Of a DNA stretch of 40,677 nt, positions 16,714 through 24,554 are shown one piece after another. Origin of the DNA: Mesorhizobium sp. LNHC252B00 (GTDB taxonomy: Bacteria; Pseudomonadota; Alphaproteobacteria; Rhizobiales; Rhizobiaceae); the NCBI RefSeq assembly GCF_000502955.1, contig NZ_AYWO01000021.1:20749-61425 (forward strand). The letters run 5' to 3'. A program made the translations under genes and the position numbers. The first letter of the stretch is position 1, and each line of letters starts with the position of its first letter. A model generated the notes under the pieces. That model ran no database searches and was not told the DNA's origin. It saw nothing but the letters and a program-made list of their open reading frames with translations.

Positions 16714-18336
16714 ATGGCTGGGCAACAAAAAGAATTTCGGCTGTCGCGGCGATTGCTACTCGGTGCGGCTGTCGTTGGCGGCGCGGTGCTGTGGGGCGGC
16801 AACACCGTGGCACGGCTGGCGCGCGGGCCTTTGGGACCGAAGAACGCAGGCCGCATCGCCGATATCGACGGCATCGCGCTGCCGCTGAAGTCGCTGGAGA
16901 ATGCGCCGGCCTTTGACGCATCGCTGCCCTGGTCGGCAAAGGGCGGCGACATCAACGATGCCAGCGGCCTGTCGCAGACGCCGGTCTATGGCGTGGTGGA
17001 AGTCAGTGAGGAAGAGCACATCGCCAAGGCGCTGGCCTTCGCGCGCGCCAATGGCTTGAAGGTCTCGCTGGCGGCCATCCGCCATTCGATGGGCGGGCAT
17101 GCCTTCGACGACAATGCGCTGGTACTCGACCTCAGAAAATTCAACAAGGTGACCGTCGACGCCGTGGCGGAGACCATGACGCTGCAGCCGGGTGCGCGCT
17201 GGCACGACATCCAGAACCTCTTGCATCCGCGTTTCGCGGTGAAGGCGATGCAGTCGACCGACATCTTTTCGGTTGGCGGCTCGCTGTCGGTCAATGCGCA
17301 CGGCATGGACCATCAGGCGGGTTCGGTGGCAAGCTCGATCCGCTCGATGCGTGTGATGCTGTCCGACGGTTCGGTGACGACCTGTTCGCCCAGCGAGAAT
17401 ATCGATTTGTTCCGCCACGTCGTCGGCGGCTACGGCCTGTTCGGCGTTGTGCTGGAGGCGACTCTCGATATCGTCGACAACGCCGTCTACCGGACCTCTC
17501 GCGAAATCATCAAATCCGACGATTTCCCGAAATTCTTCGCCGAGGTGCTGGAGCCGAACAGGACGATCGGTCTGTTTTACGGCCATCTGTCGACGGCGCC
17601 GGGCAATTTCCTCGAGGACATGATCGTCTACCGCTATGACAAGGTGGCCGACCAGCCGCCGGCGGACCAGCCTGGTATCGGCGAGCCGGGTTCGGTCGGG
17701 CTGAAGCGCGTGATCATCAACATGGCGAAATGGGGCAGCCTGTTCCAGGAGCTGAAGTGGTTCACCGAAAAGACGCTGGAGCCGAAATTCGAAAGCTGCA
17801 CGGTGGCGCGCACCTCGGCCATGGCCGAAGGCGAGGCCTGCCTCGTCACCCGCAACAACCCGATGCACGATTCGGTGCCTTATCTGTTCAACGACCTGAC
17901 TGACGAGACCGACATTCTGCACGAATATTTTATTCCACGCGCCGCGTATAATCCATTCATCACGGAAGCCCGCGAGATCTTGCGCAATCAGTCGCTGCCG
18001 GTGCTCAACGCCTCGGTGCGCATCGTCCACAAGGAGGATGTCGCGCTGACCTACGCGCCGGAGCCTGCCTATTCGCTGGTGCTCTACATCAACCAGCCGA
18101 CCGATGCCGACGGCAATGCCAGGATGCGGACGCTGACCCGGGCGCTGATCGACGTGACGATCAAGCATGGCGGCCGGTTCTTCCTGCCCTACCAGCTGCA
18201 TTACACGTCCAAGGAGTTGCTGGCCTCCTATCCCGAACTGCCGGCCTTCCTGGCGACAAAGCGGCAATATGACCCGACGGAACTGTTTTCCTCGACCTTC
18301 TACCGTGCCATCAAGGCGCTGAGCGGGGTGGCATAA
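16714..18336 (+). CDS. FAD-binding (PCMH-type) oxidoreductase with N-terminal Tat-like signal
   Basis: 540-residue flavoprotein of the vanillyl-alcohol-oxidase fold. A twin-arginine-like leader, LSRRLLLGAAVVGGAVLWGG (10-29), suggests export or anchoring in the inner membrane after cofactor loading. The PCMH domain (about 85-260) has AAIRHSMGGHAFDDNALVLD, PGARWHDIQNLL, SVGGSLSVNAHGMD and GGYGLFGVVLEATL; the histidines of RHSMGGH are candidates for covalent FAD attachment. The C-terminal substrate domain is less conserved; HYTSKELLASYPELPAFL near 490 resembles aldonolactone and alditol oxidases. Substrate unknown. A small exported protein follows after 18 bases, probably in one operon. Confidence 0.83.
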   Translation: MAGQQKEFRLSRRLLLGAAVVGGAVLWGGNTVARLARGPLGPKNAGRIADIDGIALPLKSLENAPAFDASLPWSAKGGDINDASGLSQTPVYGVVEVSEEEHIAKALAFARANGLKVSLAAIRHSMGGHAFDDNALVLDLRKFNKVTVDAVAETMTLQPGARWHDIQNLLHPRFAVKAMQSTDIFSVGGSLSVNAHGMDHQAGSVASSIRSMRVMLSDGSVTTCSPSENIDLFRHVVGGYGLFGVVLEATLDIVDNAVYRTSREIIKSDDFPKFFAEVLEPNRTIGLFYGHLSTAPGNFLEDMIVYRYDKVADQPPADQPGIGEPGSVGLKRVIINMAKWGSLFQELKWFTEKTLEPKFESCTVARTSAMAEGEACLVTRNNPMHDSVPYLFNDLTDETDILHEYFIPRAAYNPFITEAREILRNQSLPVLNASVRIVHKEDVALTYAPEPAYSLVLYINQPTDADGNARMRTLTRALIDVTIKHGGRFFLPYQLHYTSKELLASYPELPAFLATKRQYDPTELFSSTFYRAIKALSGVA

Positions 18337-18354
18337 AAAGCAGGAGAACAACCC

Positions 18355-18978
18355 ATGCGGATGGTATCGGCGGCGGCACTCACCCTCATTGCGCTGTGCG
18401 CTGGACCGGTCCAGGCCGAGGATATCAAGGCTTTCAAGCTGACCATCGACGGCGTGACCGTCGATATCGATCCCGGCGAGAGCACAAGCATGACGCTGCC
18501 CGGCGGCAGAAAGAGCAAGGTGACGCTCGAGCGCAACGACTTCGCCACCTTTGCCGGCAGCGATTTCTCGTTTGTCCATCCGAGCGACATCTCGGTGACC
18601 AAGTCCGACCTGGGTGAGAATATCACGCAGTATCTGATGGCGTCGGCGCTGGGTACCATCGTCATCGTCCAGGAGTATGGCAAGATGAATCCGGTGTCGC
18701 TCAACCAGCTGATGCTGCAGGAGATGACCAAGGACTCGGTGCAGGCCGGCGCCACGCTGACGCAGGAGCCGACGACGCGCAAACTTGCCGACGGCAAGGA
18801 ATTAACTGGTATAAAGGCCGTCGTGAAGACACGCAGTGACACGGCCGATTTCGAGATCGTCGGCTACGGCGTTGCCGAACAGGGGCTGTTGTTCATCACC
18901 CGCATTGCCGGCGAGGACGTGGCGACCGAAAAGCCGCTGATCGACAAGTTCTGGCAGAGCCTGAAGGTCAAGCTGTAG
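18355..18978 (+). CDS. Small exported protein, partner of the FAD oxidoreductase
   Basis: 207 residues with a clear signal peptide (MRMVSAAALTLIALCAGPVQA-ED). The mature protein is soluble, with no cysteine and no recognised domain. It starts 18 bases after the FAD oxidoreductase stop with a strong AGGAG, so co-expression is likely. Because its neighbour also carries an export signal, the two may act together in the periplasm; that is inference from position only. Confidence 0.8.
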   Translation: MRMVSAAALTLIALCAGPVQAEDIKAFKLTIDGVTVDIDPGESTSMTLPGGRKSKVTLERNDFATFAGSDFSFVHPSDISVTKSDLGENITQYLMASALGTIVIVQEYGKMNPVSLNQLMLQEMTKDSVQAGATLTQEPTTRKLADGKELTGIKAVVKTRSDTADFEIVGYGVAEQGLLFITRIAGEDVATEKPLIDKFWQSLKVKL

Positions 18979-19055
18979 GAGATCAGGGTCGTGTCCCAGT
19001 TTGGATTTCGGCTGGGGGTCCACTCTTTTGCGTAACGGCGGCCCCAGTTATTCTG

Positions 19056-19077
19056 AAGACCCTGAATTGGAGGTCTT
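19056..19077 (+). promoter_or_regulatory. Inverted repeat overlapping the ribosome site of the reductase-like gene
   Basis: AAGACC (19056-19061) and GGTCTT (19072-19077) flank 10 bases and include the GGAGG ribosome-binding site of the gene starting at 19083. In RNA this could fold into a 6-bp hairpin that hides the site; in DNA it could be an operator. Nothing else supports regulation. Confidence 0.3.
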
Positions 19078-19082
19078 ACAGC

Positions 19083-19613
19083 ATGGCGAAGCTCATTTTC
19101 AGAATGAACCAGTCCCTCGACGGCTATGTCGACCACCAGAAAATGCCGTCAGGGCCCACGATCTTTCGTCACTGGATAGAGCAAGTGCGCAACCTGAGCG
19201 GCAGCGTGTACGGTCGCGGCATGTACGAGGTGATGCGCTATTGGGACGAAGACAGTCCAGAGTGGAGCGCGGAGGCGCGTGAATTCGCGGCCGCGTGGCG
19301 GAGCCAACCGAAATGGGTTGTGTCGCGCACGCTGAAGTCGGTCGGCCCCAACGCCACCCTTGTCGCGGACGACGTCGAGGCAGTGATACGTGGGCTTAAG
19401 GCCCAACTCGTTGGGGAGATTTCAGTTTCTGGACCAAACCTGGCACGAAGCCTGACCGACCTTGGTCTTATCGATGCGTACCAACTCTACCTCCATCCGT
19501 TCGTGCTTGGTCATGGTAAGCCATTCTTCGCCGGCCCCCGGCCGCCGCTTCGCTTTGTGGCCAGCGACCTGATTGGCGATGACGTGATCAGGTTGACCTA
19601 TGTGCCTGCCTAA
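19083..19613 (+). CDS. Dihydrofolate reductase/RibD C-terminal-domain family protein
   Basis: 176-residue cytosolic protein of the RibD-C/DHFR-like family. It starts KLIFRMNQSLDGYVDHQ, contains YGRGMYEVMRYW (about 40-51) and KWVVSRTLKSVGPNATLV, and ends with IDAYQLYLHPFVLGHGKPFF, all typical of the many stand-alone family members annotated as dihydrofolate reductase-like. These are NADPH-dependent reductases of unknown substrate, not true folA. GGAGG lies 7 bases before the ATG. The gene is alone on the plus strand and converges with the gene at 19681. Confidence 0.88.
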   Translation: MAKLIFRMNQSLDGYVDHQKMPSGPTIFRHWIEQVRNLSGSVYGRGMYEVMRYWDEDSPEWSAEAREFAAAWRSQPKWVVSRTLKSVGPNATLVADDVEAVIRGLKAQLVGEISVSGPNLARSLTDLGLIDAYQLYLHPFVLGHGKPFFAGPRPPLRFVASDLIGDDVIRLTYVPA

Positions 19614-19630
19614 TCACGGACACCCGGTGC

Positions 19631-19660
19631 GACGATAGGATGCCGCATGTTGCGGTCGTC
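19631..19660. terminator. Possible hairpin between convergent genes
   Basis: CCGCA-TGT-TGCGG (19643-19655) enclosed by GACGA (19631-19635) and TCGTC (19656-19660) can fold into a stem with an internal loop between the two convergent stops. There is no T-run, so termination is only a guess. Confidence 0.3.
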
Positions 19661-19680
19661 AAACCGAGACGCTTGCGGGA

Positions 19681-20202
19681 TTACAGGCCCTTCGGCACAA
19701 GTCCGGCCAGCCAGTTCACAGAGCGTTTCGCGGCGTCGGCGGTCGCCGAGGCGGCGCGGCCGAGATCGGTCTTGACCAAGGCATAACCGTTTTTCGTGCG
19801 ATAGAGCACGCCGGTTCCGCCATCGACCACTTGTTCATAGGCGACGGGCCGGGCGGCGTCCGCTTCCATGGCCGTCGTCGGCGAACCGACCGAGACGCTC
19901 GGCCGATGGCTCAGTTCAGGCGGCAACGGGCTTTCGGTTCTGACAACGCGGCTGGCGGGCTTCAGTTCAGGGCGCGACGCGGTCGCGGCCAGCTGCGAAG
20001 AGGACGACGAGCCCTTGGTGCGGCAGATGCCGGAGACGAGCGGATAGTTGAAATTGCGCTCGTGCAGCATCTGGCTTCTCATCGCCGCTTCGCACTCGGC
20101 GACGGTCGACCACTTGGCCGGCGTCTCGCCGATATATTCGCAAAGCTTGGCGTCGCAGTCGCAGCCGACGATGGTCATGGCGACAAGGGCGGTCTTGATC
20201 AC
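19681..20202 (-). CDS. Putative small cysteine-rich lipoprotein, unknown function
   Basis: 173 residues. The N-terminus MIKTALVAMTIVGCDCDAKL has a short hydrophobic stretch ending in IVGC, which fits a lipobox, and more cysteines follow (CDCDAKLC, C38, C60). The middle is serine/proline-rich and low in complexity; the C-terminus has GTGVLYRTKNGYALVKTDLG followed by an alanine-rich helix. I do not recognise the family. The hydrophobic core is short for a signal peptide, so membrane attachment is tentative. Codon use matches its neighbours. Confidence 0.65.
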   Translation of the reverse strand: MIKTALVAMTIVGCDCDAKLCEYIGETPAKWSTVAECEAAMRSQMLHERNFNYPLVSGICRTKGSSSSSQLAATASRPELKPASRVVRTESPLPPELSHRPSVSVGSPTTAMEADAARPVAYEQVVDGGTGVLYRTKNGYALVKTDLGRAASATADAAKRSVNWLAGLVPKGL

Positions 20203-20356
20203 GGTCTCGTCCCTTCGAGATGGCTCCCCGGCAGCTCATTCAGGTGCATGCAACATTCCATCGCGCGTGAACAAGGCGGGATTTGGCCGCGATTGTGGAA
20301 TGAGCGTGGCGGGGCGCTCGCGATAGCCGATCCTTGCGGAACGTGGCCGGATCGTC

Positions 20357-21487
20357 TCAGTAGTCATAGACATGTTCGAGCCTAGCGCCCGACTTGATCA
20401 GCGCCGGCAGCACGAGATGCAGCTTGCGTACGGCGACGATCATGCCGGTGCGGCGCGTTGCTGGATCTGCCGGCAGAGGATAGCTGAACAGGATGCGCAT
20501 GCCTTCGGGGATGGCGATCGAGTCGGTGGAGAGCATGGTGACCATGATCTCGTCGTTGCCGCCGATCTCAACGAACGACACGCCCTTGTCGATCAGGCGC
20601 GGAATCATTTCGGTGAACACCTGATAGCGCTTGGTGACGAAAATGGTGCCATCGGCCCCCAGGTCGCGTTCGAGCAAGGTGTCCGGCTCGTCGCGCGTGG
20701 CTTCACCGACCGGCCCCTTGGCCCAGACATGGATATCGAGAAAGGCCGGGTTCGTCGTGGCGGCAAGCGCCTTTTTGATCAGGTCGGCATAGGCGTGCTT
20801 GATGGTGTCGGCGAGGCCGAATGCCAGCTTGCGTTCGCTGGTGCGGATGGAACTGTCGCCCGGCGCCGGCTGCACGGCAAACAGGCCCGCGCGCTTCTCG
20901 GCATAGGGGAACTGGTACCACGGCACCTGGTCGAGAAACCCTGCATAATCGGCCGCGATTTTGGCCTGATAGATGTCGACGGCGGTTCGCTTGCCTGCTG
21001 TCGCCTCGGTGATACGGCCGACAGTGTTCTCATAGGTCCATTGCAGGATATGCTCGATCGAGTGGCTGGTGCCGATGATGACCAGCATCTGGTGGTTGGC
21101 GTAGTTGAACTTGTAGGGAGAACTGGCGCGGATCACCATGGCGTAGTCCTGCCAGAAGCGGCCGACATAGGACCAGTAGGGGAAGCCGCTCGGCTGGTCC
21201 TTGGCGACGAAGCCGGCATATTCGCGCGCGGCGTAGACGATCGCCCATTCCGGATAGGTGAGGAAGGTCGATTCCTCCGGTCGCTGGTAGCCGGGGATCT
21301 CGGCGCGGACCTTGTCGGCCAGCGCCTTGGGCAGAGCGCCGTCGGCAATGCCGGGCAGCGGCGCCTTGTCGAGCGACGACGTCGTCAGGAAGCCATAGCT
21401 CAGCCCGGCGATAGGGATGAGGATAACGATGACGATCAGCGAGAGGATCGTCTTGATGATGCGCTTCAGCCAGCGAAACAGGAACAT
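20357..21487 (-). CDS. Membrane-anchored protein of unknown function
   Basis: 376 residues with one strong N-terminal membrane helix (TILSLIVIVILIPIAGLSYG, about residues 13-32) preceded by basic residues, so the large remainder should be periplasmic. It is rich in aromatic residues (FPYWSYVGRFWQDYAM, QWTYENTVG, VPWYQFPYAEKRAG). No catalytic motif was recognised. It begins 6 bases after the stop of the small membrane protein upstream, so the two form an operon and may form one complex. Confidence 0.8.
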   Translation of the reverse strand: MFLFRWLKRIIKTILSLIVIVILIPIAGLSYGFLTTSSLDKAPLPGIADGALPKALADKVRAEIPGYQRPEESTFLTYPEWAIVYAAREYAGFVAKDQPSGFPYWSYVGRFWQDYAMVIRASSPYKFNYANHQMLVIIGTSHSIEHILQWTYENTVGRITEATAGKRTAVDIYQAKIAADYAGFLDQVPWYQFPYAEKRAGLFAVQPAPGDSSIRTSERKLAFGLADTIKHAYADLIKKALAATTNPAFLDIHVWAKGPVGEATRDEPDTLLERDLGADGTIFVTKRYQVFTEMIPRLIDKGVSFVEIGGNDEIMVTMLSTDSIAIPEGMRILFSYPLPADPATRRTGMIVAVRKLHLVLPALIKSGARLEHVYDY

Positions 21488-21493
21488 GGCCGA

Positions 21494-21928
21494 TCAGGCC
21501 GTGGCGAAGTGATCGTGTATGCGCTTTGCCAGCCAGAAGCCGACATAGACGGCGAAGCCGCCGATGACGATGTGCGGCAGGTTGGCGAAGAAGCGGGCCG
21601 GGAACTCGATGTCGTTGAGGGAGCGGAAGCCGTTGATGAAGATGCCGGCATCGAGGCAGCCGGAACCGGTAATCAGCCCGAGCACGCCGTCGAACAGGTA
21701 GACTGAACCGAACAGCTTGAAATAGAACACGGCCTGGCGGTGCGAGATGAAGGCTGCGGCCAGCGCCCAGACGCCGGAGAAGGCGTGCAGCAGATCATCA
21801 TACCATTGCAGGGAGAATAGGCCGAACAGATTGCCGTCGGCATCGTTGAACGGCGGTATGTAGCCGATGGCGACGACGCCGAAGAACAGGAAGGCATAGG
21901 CAACGGCAAGCTTCTGGATCAGCGTCAT
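21494..21928 (-). CDS. Small four-helix membrane protein
   Basis: 144 residues with about four hydrophobic helices (residues 7-26, 48-64, 70-90 and 118-135). WYDDLLHAFSGVWALAAAF and LFDGVLGLITGSGCLDAGIF give it some resemblance to DUF4383-type membrane proteins, but I am not sure of that family. An excellent ribosome site (GGAGGGGG) lies 7 bases before the ATG. It is the first gene of a pair with the anchored protein downstream. Confidence 0.78.
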   Translation of the reverse strand: MTLIQKLAVAYAFLFFGVVAIGYIPPFNDADGNLFGLFSLQWYDDLLHAFSGVWALAAAFISHRQAVFYFKLFGSVYLFDGVLGLITGSGCLDAGIFINGFRSLNDIEFPARFFANLPHIVIGGFAVYVGFWLAKRIHDHFATA

Positions 21929-22617
21929 GAAGTATCCCCCTCCGAGTGACGCCGAACGTTAGCCGATTTTACCGCCGGTTGCAGCCCCAACCGAAAACAC
22001 CGTAAAAATGTGGAAAAGACAGTCGGCGCCGGGATTTCTCCCAGCGCCTCCCTGTCAGATCAGGACACGGTCGCGGCAGCAACTTCCGTAAAGTCGTCGC
22101 GCCTTGCCGGCCTTGATTTTGACGGTCCTGCCAGTCCGCCACCCGAAAGCAGCGTCCGTTCGGGACCACGCCGGTCGCCACCCTTGCGAGCTTTGCCCTG
22201 CGCACCATCGAAGGTTTTTGCCGTCCTTCATGGCAGCATCGGTCCGCCGTCGGCGTTAGCACGCTTTCCGCGGCCCCGTAGGTCTCGGCTCCGACCCTCG
22301 AAACAGGCAAGCCTGCTCTCGCTTCGGTCCGTACGGGCCTCAGGAAATCCGCCTTTCACTTCGCCTTTCGGCTGGGCGATCGGTAGCCGCCTGAGATGGG
22401 TTTAACTTACGCCGGGTAAGGGCTTTGCGAAATGGCCAAGGGCCTGTGGATAGCGGGATTATCGGGGACCAACCAAGGAGAATGCGATTTTCCGATCCGT
22501 CATAGGGTGGGCGGCATCGGTAGACATTCGGCCTTGCCCTGCCGACCGGTGCGGGCTTCAATGCCAGCAAAGGATTCGAGGCGCCGTGCGCTTCGATGTC
22601 TTTGCGGGAGGGTATGC
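21929..22617. other. Long intergenic region with no supported gene
   Basis: 689 bases between two divergent genes (membrane operon on minus, lipid-kinase-like gene on plus). Open frames exist on both strands (for example 22010-22405 plus and 21969-22310 minus), but they overlap each other, lack ribosome sites and have uneven third-position composition. No tRNA, rRNA, tmRNA or RNase P signature was found. It must hold two promoters; the rest could be relic sequence or an untranslated RNA. GGAGGGGG at the left edge belongs to the membrane gene and GGGAGGG at the right to the kinase-like gene. Confidence 0.5.
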
Positions 22618-23556
22618 TTGAAAGTCGGGGTGGTTCTCAATCCGATTGCTGGCGGTGGCCGGCTGAAACGGCATTGGCCCGATGTCGCGGCATCGCTGAA
22701 AAGTCATTTCGGCGAATTCGAACTGCGCGAAACGCAGGCCGAAGGCGATGCAGAAAGGCTGGCGCTCGATCTTGCGGCTGAAGGTTTCAATCTGGTGATC
22801 GCGGCCGGCGGTGACGGCACCGCCAGCGAAGTGGCCGACGGGCTGCTGCAGGCGATCCAGGAGGGCGGCAGGACGACCGAACTCGGTCTGTTGCCGTGCG
22901 GTGCCGGCATCGATTTCGCGCGCGGCCTCGGCTTGCCGAAAGAGATGGACGCGGTGCTGAAGCGGATCGCTGAAGCCAAGGCGCGCAAGATCGATGCCGG
23001 CCGCATCAGCTACATCGACGACCATGGCGCGCTGGCCAGCCGCCACTTCATCAACATCGCCAGCCTGGGCCTGTCCGGCGCCACCGACCGTGCCGTCAAT
23101 GCCGACAAGCGCAAGGGCAGGATGTCGGCCAAGGCGCTGTTCCTGTGGCGCACCGTGATCGAATTCATCCGCTACCGCTTCCAGGACGTCAGGATCACCG
23201 TCGATGACAGCGCCCCGGTCGAGGCGCGCATGGCGCTAGTGGCGGTGGCCAATGGCAAATTCTTCGGCGGCGGCATGATGATCGCCCCAGATGCCGATTT
23301 GACCGACGGGCAGTTCGACATCGTTATCTTGCGGGCCGCCGGCAAGCTGAAGCTGATCTGGGATATCCGCCTGCTCTATGGCGGCCGGCACCGCAATCAT
23401 CCAGCGATCACCATCCTGCGCGGCAGGAAAGTGGTGGTCGAGCCGCTCGGCGATGTGGAGAAGAACGGTGCGCTGGTCGATATAGACGGCGAGTCGCCCG
23501 GACGCATACCCGCGACCTTCGAGATCTTGCCCGGCGCGCTGACGCTCAGATACTGA
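22618..23556 (+). CDS. Diacylglycerol/lipid kinase family protein
   Basis: 312-residue cytosolic protein of the DAGK catalytic family (YegS/BmrU type), which phosphorylates lipid or sphingoid alcohols with ATP. NPIAGGG (8-14) is the nucleotide loop, AAGGDGTASEVADGL (62-76) holds the GGDGT signature, and GAGIDFARGLGLP (95-107) replaces the usual GTGNDFAR, so the conserved asparagine is absent. The later ANGKFFGGGMMIAPDADLTDG is also typical. TTG at 22618 is chosen because it starts exactly at the conserved KVGVVLNP and follows GGGAGGG at good spacing; in-frame starts further upstream add unconserved residues. Confidence 0.85.
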   Translation: MKVGVVLNPIAGGGRLKRHWPDVAASLKSHFGEFELRETQAEGDAERLALDLAAEGFNLVIAAGGDGTASEVADGLLQAIQEGGRTTELGLLPCGAGIDFARGLGLPKEMDAVLKRIAEAKARKIDAGRISYIDDHGALASRHFINIASLGLSGATDRAVNADKRKGRMSAKALFLWRTVIEFIRYRFQDVRITVDDSAPVEARMALVAVANGKFFGGGMMIAPDADLTDGQFDIVILRAAGKLKLIWDIRLLYGGRHRNHPAITILRGRKVVVEPLGDVEKNGALVDIDGESPGRIPATFEILPGALTLRY

Positions 23557-23636
23557 ATCAAGTCGTTAACGGGTTGATTCAGATGGATTCGCCCGCCCAT
23601 ACAACATATTGAAATCGCTTGGTTTTCTGCATGGAG

Positions 23637-24554
23637 TCAGATCGCTAGTTTGGCCGGAAAGCCAGGGGCACGCAGGTCGGTGCCGACGGCATCTTCCAGC
23701 AACTTGACGATCTGGGTCGACCAGGCGCTGCCGCCATAGGCAGCCTTGCCCTGTTCGAAAATCGTATTGACGCGCGTGGCGAGGTCGAGTGGCACGCCTG
23801 ACTGTTCGCCCATGGCGAGAGCGAAGCCAAGGTCCTTCAGCGCCAGATCCATGGTGAAGCCGATGTCGTAGGAGCCGTTGAGAATGAGCTGGCTTTCGGT
23901 CTCGTGGACGAAGCTGCTGCCTGAGGAGGCCACGATGGCGTGGTAGGATTGGGCGAGGTCGAGACCGCCTTGTTTGGCCAGCATCAGCGCTTCGCCGGCG
24001 GCGACAAGGTGGATGAAGGCGAGCATGTTGGTGATGACCTTGATCACCGCCGCCGACCCGATTGGTCCCATCAGGAAGGACTTCGCGCACATCGCTTCGA
24101 TCGCCGGGCGATGACGCTCGTGGAGCGCCGCATCGCCGCCGACCAGCGCGGTGATCTTTCCGGCCGCCGCCAGGTGCACGCCGCCGGTGACCGGGCATTC
24201 CAGCGTCTCGACGCCATTGGCCGAAGCGAGGGCAGCGAGGCGAAGAATCTCGTCGCGGCCATTGGTGGACATCTCGATCCAGGTGCCACCCTTCGGCAGG
24301 CCTTCGAGCAATCCACCGGGGCCGGCCAGCACCGCTTCGCTGACCTTCGGCGACGGCAGGCACGTGATCGCGTTGCCGGCCCGTGCGGCGGCGTCGGCGG
24401 GGCTGTTCGCAGCGGAGGCGCCGAGTGCAACGAGGCACTCGACAGCGGCGGGATCACGGTCGAAGACGGTCACGGAAAAGCCGTTGCGGATCAGGCTGGC
24501 GGCAAGGTTGCCGCCGAGATGGCCAAGGCCGATGAAGGCGTAGCTTTCGCTCAT
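23637..24554 (-). CDS. Beta-hydroxyacid dehydrogenase (3-hydroxyisobutyrate dehydrogenase-like)
   Basis: 305-residue NAD(P)-dependent dehydrogenase of the 6-phosphogluconate/3-hydroxyisobutyrate family. The N-terminal Rossmann motif is FIGLGHLGG (7-15); CPVTGGVHLAAAGKITALVGG (from 120) is the substrate-binding block; the catalytic lysine is K172 in SAAVIKVITNML, with N176 four residues on. It is the last gene of a three-gene operon: its ATG overlaps the stop of the dehydratase-like gene by 4 bases. In that setting it probably oxidises or reduces a hydroxyacid or tartronate-semialdehyde-like intermediate of sugar-acid breakdown. Confidence 0.87.
   Translation of the reverse strand: MSESYAFIGLGHLGGNLAASLIRNGFSVTVFDRDPAAVECLVALGASAANSPADAAARAGNAITCLPSPKVSEAVLAGPGGLLEGLPKGGTWIEMSTNGRDEILRLAALASANGVETLECPVTGGVHLAAAGKITALVGGDAALHERHRPAIEAMCAKSFLMGPIGSAAVIKVITNMLAFIHLVAAGEALMLAKQGGLDLAQSYHAIVASSGSSFVHETESQLILNGSYDIGFTMDLALKDLGFALAMGEQSGVPLDLATRVNTIFEQGKAAYGGSAWSTQIVKLLEDAVGTDLRAPGFPAKLAI

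Noticed and set aside
16756..18579. 607-codon minus-strand frame opposite the FAD oxidoreductase
   Set aside because: The plus-strand frame shows clear PCMH motifs; this one shows none.
20372..21706. 444-codon plus-strand frame opposite the membrane operon
   Set aside because: Antisense shadow, rich in D/R/H/V as expected of reverse-frame translation, and it crosses two minus-strand genes that have good ribosome sites.
22010..22405. 131-codon plus-strand frame in the long intergenic gap
   Set aside because: Serine/proline/arginine-rich, no ribosome site, no family resemblance, and an equally long frame on the other strand.
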